The notes under the pieces: model-generated
The model's database searches: none
What the model was told of the DNA's origin: nothing
The model's input: the letters and a program-made list of their open reading frames with translations, nothing else
Source: Geomicrobium sediminis
Lineage (GTDB): Bacteria; Bacillota; Bacilli; Bacillales; Marinococcaceae
Reading direction: 5' to 3'
DNA length: 64,000 nt
Assembly (NCBI RefSeq): GCF_016908595.1
Contig: NZ_JAFBEC010000006.1
Span: 124,001-188,000, forward strand
Translations under genes and position numbers: made by a program
Part shown: in pieces, positions 16,834-24,150 of the stretch
Layout: each line of letters starts with the position of its first letter
How positions within the stretch are numbered: position 1 is the first letter of the stretch

Positions 16834-18186
16834 TTACCCAATTAAAATCGTTTCTTCAGGATATTTCACTCGATTTTTTGTTTGACGATACGTTAATGCA
16901 TAGGCCATTGTTAAGGGACCTAATCGGCCAACAAACATCGTAATCATCACAATGATTTTGCCTGTAGTACTTAGCTCTGAAGTGAGTCCCATCGATAGCC
17001 CGGTCGTACTAAAAGCAGAAACGGTTTCAAACAAGATCATCATAAAATAAGAATCATGCAGCCCTTCTGTAATGGACAATAACAACGCTACAGCAATAAT
17101 CCATAGTAAAGAGCTAATGACAACAGCAAGAGCTCTCATGACGGTTTCTACAACGATTCTTCGTTTGAAAATATGAACTTGATCACCGCTTCTAAATGTA
17201 TTAAGAGTTGCAATTAATAGAACAACAAATGTATTCGTTTTAATGCCTCCGCCAGTACCTCCAGATGAAGCCCCAATAAACATGAGTACGATAATGAAGA
17301 ACTGCGAAGCGACTAACATCGAACTTATTTCAAACGTATTAAAGCCTGCGCTTCGTGGTGTTGCACTTTGAAAATATGCGGCGAGTAATCGTTCTTGCAA
17401 GGTAAGTTCAGATGTGGAAGGGTTTAGCCATTCAATCCCTAATATAAAGACAAAACCACCAATTAGTAGAGAAGCAGATGTTACTAACACGACTTTTGAA
17501 TGAAGAGAAAGCTTTCGCCATGATCGTTGCTTATACAAATCAACCAATACCATGAACCCTAGCCCGCCAATAATAAACAATGCAGATAAGGTGATATTCA
17601 CAACGGGGTCGCCGATGAACCGTTCCATTGAGTCTGTAAATAAACTAAATCCCGCATTATTAAAGGCGGTTATGGAATGAAAAATCCCATAATATAAAGC
17701 GTTGCTAAAGCCTAGCTCGTCTTGCCAATGCAAGGTCAATACAATGACGGCAATCGCTTCTAAAGTAATGGCCATTAGAAAGATTGTAAGTGTCAAACGA
17801 AGAATACCCTTCGTTTGAAACGTTTTAGTCGATGGTTGGAGTAACAAGCGATACTTCAAGCCAATGACTTTACCTAAGATAATCGCAACAGAAACACCGA
17901 ACACCATAAATCCAAGCCCACCGAGTTGAACCAAACTCATGATAATGATCTGACCTGTTGTTGATAACTGTGTTCCAACATCAATCGTTGCCAATCCGAC
18001 TACGCATACAGCTGATACCGCCATAAATAAAGCGTCAATATAAGGAAGTGAATCATTCCCGATCGAAGAGAAGGGCATTGCTAACAAGAACGATCCAACA
18101 ATTATTAAGAATAAAAAACCAACGATAATCCATTGTGGTGGATTGAACGATATTGTTTTGAATGGTTGAGTCAACTTAGGATTCAC
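16834..18186 (-). CDS. Ktr/Trk K+ channel-forming membrane subunit (KtrB/KtrD)
   Basis: This roughly 450-aa membrane protein has four M1-P-M2 repeats of the TrkH/KtrB family. Each P-loop carries the single selectivity-filter glycine: SAVCVVGLATID, NNAGFSLFTDS, TPRSAGFNTFE and SAFSTTGLSMGL. The polar stretch GASSGGTGGGIKTN in the third repeat is the known intramembrane gate loop. The GTG at 18186 is preferred, with GAGGAG 10 bases upstream; TTG at 18204 is in frame. It works with the adjacent RCK subunit for Na+-dependent K+ uptake, important at high salt or pH. Confidence 0.93.
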   Translation of the reverse strand: MNPKLTQPFKTISFNPPQWIIVGFLFLIIVGSFLLAMPFSSIGNDSLPYIDALFMAVSAVCVVGLATIDVGTQLSTTGQIIIMSLVQLGGLGFMVFGVSVAIILGKVIGLKYRLLLQPSTKTFQTKGILRLTLTIFLMAITLEAIAVIVLTLHWQDELGFSNALYYGIFHSITAFNNAGFSLFTDSMERFIGDPVVNITLSALFIIGGLGFMVLVDLYKQRSWRKLSLHSKVVLVTSASLLIGGFVFILGIEWLNPSTSELTLQERLLAAYFQSATPRSAGFNTFEISSMLVASQFFIIVLMFIGASSGGTGGGIKTNTFVVLLIATLNTFRSGDQVHIFKRRIVVETVMRALAVVISSLLWIIAVALLLSITEGLHDSYFMMILFETVSAFSTTGLSMGLTSELSTTGKIIVMITMFVGRLGPLTMAYALTYRQTKNRVKYPEETILIG

Positions 18187-18209
18187 AATAAATAAACTCC
18201 TCAATTTGG

Positions 18210-19259
18210 TTAACTGTTCTTGTCTGTATTGGATTGAGAAAACACGTTTACTTCAATTGCTGTTTTCACGACAATAACGACCAATGGACCGATCAGAAAA
18301 CCGAGTGCTCCAATCATGACAAATCCGACATACATTGAGACAATAGTAAGAAGTGGTGAGAGTCCAATTTGTGTACCCATCACTTTTGGTTCGACCGTCC
18401 TACGGATGATTAATAAAATTGCTGCAAGAACGAGTAATTGAATTGCCATTTCCTGATTCCCGGTTACTAACGAATAACTTGCCCAAGGAGCTAAAATAAC
18501 AATAGAACCAATAAACGGGATGAAATCGATTAGCCAAATGATTAACGTCATGATGATGGCAACTTCTGGCACGATCAGCAGCAAACCGATAAAAGTAACG
18601 ACGACAATTGGTATTCCTATTAAAAACTGTGCGATGAGAAAACCAACAAATACTTTTTTTAACTTGTTTAGCATGCTCTTAATCTTTACTTCATAATCAC
18701 GAGGAAGAGCATCGTAAGTGCGTTTCACAAGTTTTGGAAGTTCTAGCATAAATAATAAAAGAAGTATCACATAAAAAATCAGATTGAAAACGATTAAAGG
18801 AAAATGGTTCATTGCTCCTTGAATCCATTCCATAATTTGTAACTGCTCAATCGATGACTGGAAATTCCAACTAGAACTTTCTGAGATTACTTCATTCAAT
18901 TCAAACGAAAACAGTGTATACGTATCGATAAACGTCAGAATCTGAATCCACCATTGATTAAGTAATTCTGCAAATGCAGGTAATTCTTTTAATAATCTTC
19001 CCAATTGATCTAGTAATGTATTACTTAATGAAATTATTGCTATGAAGATTGCTGCCCAAAATGTAAGATAAATGATCCACACAGATATTTCGCGGTTACG
19101 GATCATTCTAGTAAGAAGAGTGACAAGTGGTAACAACATCGCTGCGGTAATCAATGCAAACAGAATAGGCAGTGAGACAGGAAGCAGGATGAACATGCCT
19201 AAGCATCCGCATAATAGTAATAACCCAGATTTAACGTACTTTTGGTTTATGACATCCAT
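18210..19259 (-). CDS. AI-2E/UPF0118-family membrane transporter
   Basis: An integral membrane protein of about 349 aa in the UPF0118 (AI-2E transporter) family. It has seven or eight hydrophobic segments, a central amphipathic region (about residues 90-150) and the C-terminal conserved LIWLIDFIPFIGS and RRTVEPKVMGTQIGLSPL. Despite the name, a member from Halobacillus has been reported as a Na+(Li+)/H+ antiporter. Its operon with ktrB and ktrA (five to 23 bases between genes) fits a cation role. ATG at 19259 is preferred; a TTG 24 bases upstream is also in frame. Confidence 0.8.
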   Translation of the reverse strand: MDVINQKYVKSGLLLLCGCLGMFILLPVSLPILFALITAAMLLPLVTLLTRMIRNREISVWIIYLTFWAAIFIAIISLSNTLLDQLGRLLKELPAFAELLNQWWIQILTFIDTYTLFSFELNEVISESSSWNFQSSIEQLQIMEWIQGAMNHFPLIVFNLIFYVILLLLFMLELPKLVKRTYDALPRDYEVKIKSMLNKLKKVFVGFLIAQFLIGIPIVVVTFIGLLLIVPEVAIIMTLIIWLIDFIPFIGSIVILAPWASYSLVTGNQEMAIQLLVLAAILLIIRRTVEPKVMGTQIGLSPLLTIVSMYVGFVMIGALGFLIGPLVVIVVKTAIEVNVFSQSNTDKNS

Positions 19260-19312
19260 GTTCCTTCTACGCCTCACCTTCAAGTCATTCAGAGAATGTT
19301 TACACGCAACAG

Positions 19313-19549
19313 CTATTTCACCATAATGATCTTTGCTTCAGGCCCATCAAGGTCCATAACTAAAAATTGAGCTTCATGACGTTCACGTCGAAGCATGCCA
19401 TACTTTAGGATTGCAGTGTCTTTCGAAATGAGCTGCCAATCTTCTCCTCCTTGAATCCATACTTCTTTTTTATATAATTGCTTCGCTTGTCTTAACGTTT
19501 TAGCCTTAATTAGCGCATAGAACGGGAAGTGACATTCGTAGAAATTCAT
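19313..19549 (-). CDS. Small protein of unknown function (78 aa)
   Basis: A soluble 78-aa protein with no recognised domain. It mixes aromatic and basic residues (MNFYECHFPFYALIKAKTLRQA, YKKEVWIQGGEDW) and ends in a short beta-like LVMDLDGPEAKIIMVK. AAGGAG lies nine bases before the ATG, so it is likely translated. It lies 53 bases upstream of the UPF0118-ktrB-ktrA genes and may be their first gene. A U-tailed hairpin lies only 37 bases before its start, leaving little room for a separate promoter. Confidence 0.6.
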   Translation of the reverse strand: MNFYECHFPFYALIKAKTLRQAKQLYKKEVWIQGGEDWQLISKDTAILKYGMLRRERHEAQFLVMDLDGPEAKIIMVK

Positions 19550-19585
19550 AAATTATACTCCTTCGTGTTTGTTCAAATAAAAGAA

Positions 19586-19625
19586 AGCCCGTCAAAAGGG
19601 TATACGTATCCCTTTGTGACAGGCT
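19586..19625 (-). terminator. Terminator-like hairpin upstream of the 78-aa gene
   Basis: On the minus strand, AGCCTGTCACAAAGGG pairs with CCCTTTTGACGGGCT over about 15 bp, with small mismatches and a palindromic ATACGTAT apex. It is followed by TTTCTTTTATTT. It lies after the 38-aa mini-ORF and directly before the ribosome-binding site of the next gene, so it could be either a simple terminator or an attenuator. Confidence 0.75.
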
Positions 19626-19644
19626 CCTCCATAAAAATACTTTT

Positions 19645-19761
19645 TTATTCAAATGTCCTACATGAGTGATCACGGGTATCATGTAATAAATTCCATAACC
19701 ATAGACCTAAAAAGAGTCGGATTATACCTATGATTAGTAATACTGCTAATACTCTTATCAC
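19645..19761 (-). CDS. Putative 38-aa single-pass membrane mini-protein
   Basis: A GTG-started ORF of 38 codons directly behind GGAGGAG. The predicted peptide begins MIRVLAVLLIIGIIRL, continues FLGLWLWNLL as one strongly hydrophobic helix, and ends in a polar tail with DTRDHSC. I recognise no family. A strong Shine-Dalgarno site, one clean transmembrane helix and the terminator 20 bases after its stop argue for real translation. Its place upstream of a UPF0118/Ktr cation operon suggests a small regulator or accessory subunit, but that is inference. An even shorter ORF (19781-19810) precedes it. Confidence 0.5.
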   Translation of the reverse strand: MIRVLAVLLIIGIIRLFLGLWLWNLLHDTRDHSCRTFE

Positions 19762-20207
19762 TTCTCCTCCAATCGATCACTTATCGTAAGGTAGTCATAA
19801 AAAAAACCAATGTCACCTCTCCACAATCCGCTTAAGAAGTTGAGTAATACATACACTTCTTATGCACAGTTGTAGAAAAAGAACATCGGTCTACCTAATG
19901 CCTGACAAGCCATAATAGCCTCTCATGCATTCTGTCTTCCTGATTTACTTTTTCATATAAGATCATTTGGCTATTTCAAGTCCTAATGAGTGAGAACTAG
20001 AAATCTCCAATACGGTATCGTTTTCTTTACAAAACTGGTTGAAACAGCTTCTTAGAAAAGAATCATACGCCTTCAACTCAACAAAATCAAATAGCAATTA
20101 AGGAGCATTTGAACCTTTAATAGGTCATTTTGATTGATTATAATGTTAATGCTACAGTTTTCTTTTATTTTCATTGATTTACTATGCTGTTTAAAAACCA
20201 TGACATA

Positions 20208-20237
20208 TTGACAACTAGTAGGACTTATGCGTAAGAT
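20208..20237 (+). promoter_or_regulatory. SigA-type promoter of the DUF2294 gene
   Basis: TTGACA and TAAGAT are separated by 18 bases, ending 39 bases before the start codon of the downstream gene. Confidence 0.6.
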
Positions 20238-20276
20238 AAGCCTTGAAATTTTATCATTGTATTGAGGCGGGAGACT

Positions 20277-20645
20277 ATGAAATCAATTAAGCGACAACTC
20301 GAATCCGAATTAAGTGAAGCATTTATCAAATTTCAACGAGAACTAATTGGTAGAGGTCCACAAGAAGCAAGAATTTATATCGTAAAAGACATGGTAATCG
20401 CGAGATTTAAAGGTGTATTAACAGTCGAAGAAAAACATTTAATTAACCATTCTGTCGGTGTAAATCTTGTAAAACAAATGAGAATGTTACTTCGTGATAT
20501 GTACATTGAAGATCTAAAAGCAATTGTGGAACAAAAAACTGGATGTGAAGTCTTAACAAGTCATAGTGATCTGAGTACAGAAACTGGTGAGCGCATGGAG
20601 ATTTTTGTGATTAATAAAAACCTAGAGAAAGAACTATTAGAGTAA
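20277..20645 (+). CDS. DUF2294 (MpsC-like) protein, single domain
   Basis: A 122-aa soluble protein of the DUF2294 family. Family features are the N-terminal helix ESELSEAFIKFQRELIGRGP, the segment IVKDMVIARFKGVLTVEEKHL and a C-terminal SDLSTETGERMEIFVINKNLE. Family members are named after MpsC, associated in Staphylococcus with the MpsAB membrane system later linked to inorganic-carbon uptake. No MpsA or MpsB is in the window. The ATG at 20277 has GGCGGGAG upstream. It is monocistronic with its own promoter. A two-domain relative is encoded at 27960. Confidence 0.82.
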   Translation: MKSIKRQLESELSEAFIKFQRELIGRGPQEARIYIVKDMVIARFKGVLTVEEKHLINHSVGVNLVKQMRMLLRDMYIEDLKAIVEQKTGCEVLTSHSDLSTETGERMEIFVINKNLEKELLE

Positions 20646-21067
20646 GTATAGATTATTTCATTCTCAATTAAACTTTAGTGTAGTAAAGTCGTGTTTCTTC
20701 CTATTTAAATAACCATATATATTTGTAGTTCACATAAGTTGATAAAAGTAGAATTTCATTGTTAAGGTGGACCAGTAATACCTGAATTTACATACCGAAC
20801 GATTGTAATATTGGAATAATGAATTGGGTTCCACATTTGTTATAATTTGTAAGTTCTTAAGTGCAACAATGTTCAACAACACGGGATCTGCTCTACTAGA
20901 ATTGTGACAAAGTTTCGGATTTATAGTGCGAGTAGCAAGTCGGTTTCCTTTCTTTTTAAAACTGAATATTCTGTCGTATCTATCAAAAAAGAGACCGGAT
21001 AAAGTATTCGCTTTGAAGAGCAAAAACTTATCCAAATCTCTAGAATCAGAGTGTATATAAATCGTTA
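20646..21067. other. Gene-poor intergenic stretch
   Basis: An AT-rich region between the DUF2294 gene and the oxidoreductase. The only sizeable open frame (minus strand, 20730-21035) has a TTG start, no convincing ribosome-binding site and no recognisable protein features. I see no repeat, RNA motif or terminator that I can support. Confidence 0.5.
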
Positions 21068-22030
21068 TTAAAATTCCTTCGTATCTACATCTCGCACGAG
21101 TACAATTTTCCCTTTTGTACGTTCGCTCGCACTATCAACATGGGCTTTTTTGGCACCTTCAACAGTCATTGGGTATGTGTGAGAGAGAACCGGATAAACG
21201 TCTTTCTTAATCACAAATTCGTGAAGTCGTTTCATTTTGTTTGCAGTCGGATTCATAAAGATGTTATGAACTTGGATTAACTTCTCCGTTTCAATCTTCT
21301 TAACCTCATCGTTTTGGCTACCGCCTCCTGCAATGCTTACAGCAATACCGCCATTTTTAACATGAGTAATCGCTTTGTGATAAGGAGCACCACCAACCGC
21401 ATCGAACAAGACGTCGAACTCTCCTTGAATGACTTCATCTTCATCATAGGCAACGACTTCATCTGCACCACGAGCACTCGCAAATTCACGATTCTTAAAG
21501 CTTGATGTCGTTGTGACGTATGCACCAAGAGCTTTAGCCATTTGAATGGCGGCCGTACCTACACCACCGCTGCCTCCTAAAATGAGCACGCGTTGACCAG
21601 CTTGTACGTTTGCGACATCAATCAACCCTTCTATACTCGTTAAACCTACGAGTGGAAGAGATGCAGCTTGCTCAAAGGACAGCTCTTCTGGCTTTGGTTG
21701 TACGAGTGAAGAATCGACAACGATTTCTTCCGCATACGTACCGTATTCAGTGAGCTCAGGACGGAAGTAAACCGCATCTCCTTCTGCAAAGGTATCCACA
21801 GAAGCACCAACTTCTGTAACGACTCCTGCGCCATCCCAACCGAGAATAAGTGGTGGTTGGAAGTTTAAAGCGTCTTTCAAATACCCTTCACGTAATTTCC
21901 AATCGATTGGGTTTACCCCGCTTGCTCGAAGTGAGATGCGCACGTCATTTGCGCCTAATGTAACATCAGGTAGATTAACGACAGTCAGTTCACGTTCATC
22001 TCCGTAATGATTAATTCCAATGCCTTTCAT
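21068..22030 (-). CDS. NADP-dependent zinc-free alcohol dehydrogenase/quinone oxidoreductase
   Basis: A 320-aa cytoplasmic MDR-superfamily enzyme. It has the N-terminal GroES-like domain (VRISLRASGVNPIDWKLREG, GWDGAGVVTEVG). The Rossmann domain carries the nucleotide loop VLILGGSGGVGTAAIQMAKALGA. Zinc-binding cysteines are absent, as in the quinone-reductase (QOR) branch. ATG at 22030 is chosen because AGGAGG lies 10 bases upstream; a longer frame exists. It probably reduces quinones or activated alkenes with NADPH. Confidence 0.87.
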   Translation of the reverse strand: MKGIGINHYGDERELTVVNLPDVTLGANDVRISLRASGVNPIDWKLREGYLKDALNFQPPLILGWDGAGVVTEVGASVDTFAEGDAVYFRPELTEYGTYAEEIVVDSSLVQPKPEELSFEQAASLPLVGLTSIEGLIDVANVQAGQRVLILGGSGGVGTAAIQMAKALGAYVTTTSSFKNREFASARGADEVVAYDEDEVIQGEFDVLFDAVGGAPYHKAITHVKNGGIAVSIAGGGSQNDEVKKIETEKLIQVHNIFMNPTANKMKRLHEFVIKKDVYPVLSHTYPMTVEGAKKAHVDSASERTKGKIVLVRDVDTKEF

Positions 22031-22208
22031 GTGTAAAAACCTCCTGTCCAAGTTGCATTCCCGCTTGCCTTGGTTTTTACACCTCAACCATGAATTTCAG
22101 AAAAGATAGATTGCGGTATTGGATAAAACGTCTGTAAGATTGATGGTCAATTAATCGGGGTATATGTATTAAAAGGGAACTAGCGTACTGAACTAAGGTG
22201 GGAATTAT

Positions 22209-22511
22209 ATGACTGCATACGAAGAAAGGTTTGAAAAACTGTTTAGGATGGAAGGTTTTTTATGGTTCGCATTCGGGTTAATTGTCATACCTATGCTTAG
22301 TTTATCAGGCTTTTTAATGATGAATATAGTCATTCAATTATTCTTGGAATCGCTCCTTTTCCTAGTGCTGTCTGCGATTTTGTATATAAAGTGGTACAGA
22401 AACAAGTTATTAGTAAAGAAAGTCAGGTCATATATTTTCATGGCAATCGCGATATTTTTCAGTGTGATGTTCGTAGTTGGAGTTGTAGCGCTGTCATTTG
22501 AACTAATTTAG
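22209..22511 (+). CDS. Small three-helix membrane protein, unknown
   Basis: A 100-aa protein with three hydrophobic segments (about residues 16-36, 38-60 and 74-98) and a basic loop KWYRNKLLVKKVRSY between the second and third. AAGGTGGGA precedes the ATG and a strong terminator follows. The family is not recognised. Confidence 0.6.
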   Translation: MTAYEERFEKLFRMEGFLWFAFGLIVIPMLSLSGFLMMNIVIQLFLESLLFLVLSAILYIKWYRNKLLVKKVRSYIFMAIAIFFSVMFVVGVVALSFELI

Positions 22512-22552
22512 TAACCTCAAACCGGTCTTTGGGGGAATATTACTAGTTTTTT

Positions 22553-22585
22553 AACCCCTACATCGTCGATGTGTAGGGGTTTTTC
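22553..22585 (+). terminator. Terminator after the small membrane protein
   Basis: A 10-bp perfect stem, AACCCCTACA / TGTAGGGGTT, with a nine-base loop and a TTTT tail. It lies between two convergent genes. Confidence 0.85.
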
Positions 22586-22589
22586 AACG

Positions 22590-23000
22590 TTAAGTTCTAG
22601 TGCTGGGCTCCAATTTCATCATTGCACCAAAATGTTGCGAAGCGGTTGTAAAAGCGATAAATGCACACAGTTCACTAATTTCCTTTTCGGAAAAAGATTC
22701 TTTTAAAACGTCAAATGTTGAGTTCGCAATGCCTCCCTTTTGTTTCAAAAAGACTTCTGCAAATCCCACTGCAATAGAAGTTTTTTCATCGTATTCTAAG
22801 GGATCTGGTTTGCCTTTAGCTTTGCAATAATCACAGCCGTTACCTTGAGCTAACGTTCTTCGTACTTGTTCTCTGAGTTTAGATGACAGCCCTTCGAATG
22901 CCTTATCTAATTGGTTCCAACGTTCCATAATCTCTGAATTATGTCCAAGTAGTTTTTGAAAAGGAGTTTCTCCGATTTTGGATTCATCAATTCTTGCCAT
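22590..23000 (-). CDS. AhpD-like carboxymuconolactone decarboxylase family protein
   Basis: This 136-aa all-helical protein is of the CMD/AhpD type. The redox motif GCDYCKAKG (Cys56, Cys59) replaces the usual CxxC-xxH arrangement and is followed by helices ending CAFIAFTTASQHFGAMM. Members act as small peroxidase-type or thiol-redox proteins, often trimeric or hexameric. It is divergently transcribed from an Lrp-type regulator across a 128-base gap, so that regulator may control it. Confidence 0.8.
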   Translation of the reverse strand: MARIDESKIGETPFQKLLGHNSEIMERWNQLDKAFEGLSSKLREQVRRTLAQGNGCDYCKAKGKPDPLEYDEKTSIAVGFAEVFLKQKGGIANSTFDVLKESFSEKEISELCAFIAFTTASQHFGAMMKLEPSTRT

Positions 23001-23128
23001 ATATTATTCCCCCTTGGTATAGTCAAATTAAATTATAGTGAATGAAATGGCTAGAATGAATTAAATTTACAATGAATTTCGTTTATTTGATTTCTAGAAT
23101 TAATAATTATAGGAGAGAAACGTTTAAA

Positions 23129-23566
23129 ATGAAAATTGACGATATTGACAGAAGAATCTTAGATGAATTACACAATAATAGTCGCTTATCCATGAGTGCG
23201 TTAGGGAGAAAAGTTAACTTATCTTCCCCATCTGTGACGGAACGAGTGAGGCAAATGGAATCATTCGGAGTGATCAAGAGGTATACGTTAGACGTGGAGT
23301 ATGAAAAATTGAATTTGCCGATTCAATGCATAATTGAAGCAACGATAAAAGATGGTGACTATAAAGCATTTAGACGCTATGTCGAAAAACTCCCCAACGT
23401 AGAATTCTGTTACCGAATTGCTGGAGCAGCTTGTTATATGCTTAAAATGCAATTTGAAACGTTTGCCCATGCAGAACAATTTATTGATGAAGTCAGCCCA
23501 ATCGCACAAACAGCTACTCATTTTATTTTTTCGGAAGTGGAGACAAATCAAGCATACAATTCTTAA
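23129..23566 (+). CDS. Lrp/AsnC-family transcriptional regulator
   Basis: A 145-aa feast/famine regulator with an N-terminal helix-turn-helix (DIDRRILDELHNNSRLSMSALGRKVNLSSPSVTERVRQME). The C-terminal RAM ligand-binding domain starts after RYTLDVEYEKL. ATG at 23129 follows AGGAGAG; an in-frame ATG at 23072 lacks it. It is divergent from the AhpD-like gene, its likely target. Confidence 0.9.
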   Translation: MKIDDIDRRILDELHNNSRLSMSALGRKVNLSSPSVTERVRQMESFGVIKRYTLDVEYEKLNLPIQCIIEATIKDGDYKAFRRYVEKLPNVEFCYRIAGAACYMLKMQFETFAHAEQFIDEVSPIAQTATHFIFSEVETNQAYNS

Positions 23567-23645
23567 ATTCGAAGCTGATTTATCCGAAGCAAGTTCATGT
23601 AATGCCACTGACGAGAAAGCCCTATAATTGAGAAAGGGTACTCTT

Positions 23646-24032
23646 ATGAAACGAAACCAGTTGTATGTAGACATGGCATTTACTTCTATTGTTGTTAGTG
23701 TGTTGTATGCATTTTTTGTAAGGTTCTTACATGGTTATAGTGACGATATTCATTTAGTTACACAAGATGAATCGGTTATAAATGTAATCCTATCTTTTTT
23801 GAGCATTGCATTAGTGACGATGTTTATAATCGCCCCTGCGAATTTTTATGTAGCTAAATTAGGTAATGTTAAAGGACCGATTGTTTTATCCATTGTAGTC
23901 ATCGTTATCATCGTTGCGATAAGTATGATGAGCGCTAACGATACGCCTTTGCTCTTTTTGTTGTTGACGCCAATATTTTGTTTAGCATCTGCAATCGTAA
24001 AGTTACTAGTTTCAATAACAAATTCTAATTGA
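23646..24032 (+). CDS. Four-helix membrane protein, unknown
   Basis: A 128-aa protein with four hydrophobic stretches (about residues 10-27, 47-66, 76-94 and 101-122). No family is recognised. GAGAAAGGG lies a normal distance before the ATG at 23646; a TTG 18 bases upstream is in frame. It sits just downstream of the Lrp gene, possibly co-transcribed, since no terminator separates them. Confidence 0.6.
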   Translation: MKRNQLYVDMAFTSIVVSVLYAFFVRFLHGYSDDIHLVTQDESVINVILSFLSIALVTMFIIAPANFYVAKLGNVKGPIVLSIVVIVIIVAISMMSANDTPLLFLLLTPIFCLASAIVKLLVSITNSN

Positions 24033-24072
24033 ATGAAACATCAACTTTGAAACTACGGTTTCTAATTAGTAA

Positions 24073-24107
24073 GCAGCTACTGTGGCACACATAGCCACAG
24101 TAGCTGC
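24073..24107. repeat. Perfect inverted repeat in convergent intergenic region
   Basis: GCAGCTACTGTGGC and GCCACAGTAGCTGC form a 14-bp perfect stem around a seven-base loop. No T run follows, so it may only be an auxiliary stem beside the terminator just downstream, or a protein site. Confidence 0.7.
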
Positions 24108-24116
24108 TGAAAGTGA

Positions 24117-24150
24117 ACGGTGGGATAAGGATGACCCTTATTCCACCGTT
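24117..24150. terminator. Bidirectional terminator-like hairpin
   Basis: AACGGTGGGATAAGG pairs with CCTTATTCCACCGTT (one G-U), followed by TTATTCC on the plus strand. It lies between convergent genes and touches the stop codon of the Rieske gene. Confidence 0.65.

Noticed and set aside
19586-20260. c-di-AMP (ydaO/yuaA) riboswitch before the ktr genes
   Set aside because: Context is suggestive, but I could not find the conserved core segments on the minus strand; only the hairpin and mini-ORFs are supported.
20730-21035. 101-aa minus-strand open frame
   Set aside because: TTG start without a ribosome-binding site, no domain, AT-rich composition like its intergenic surroundings, and no operon context.
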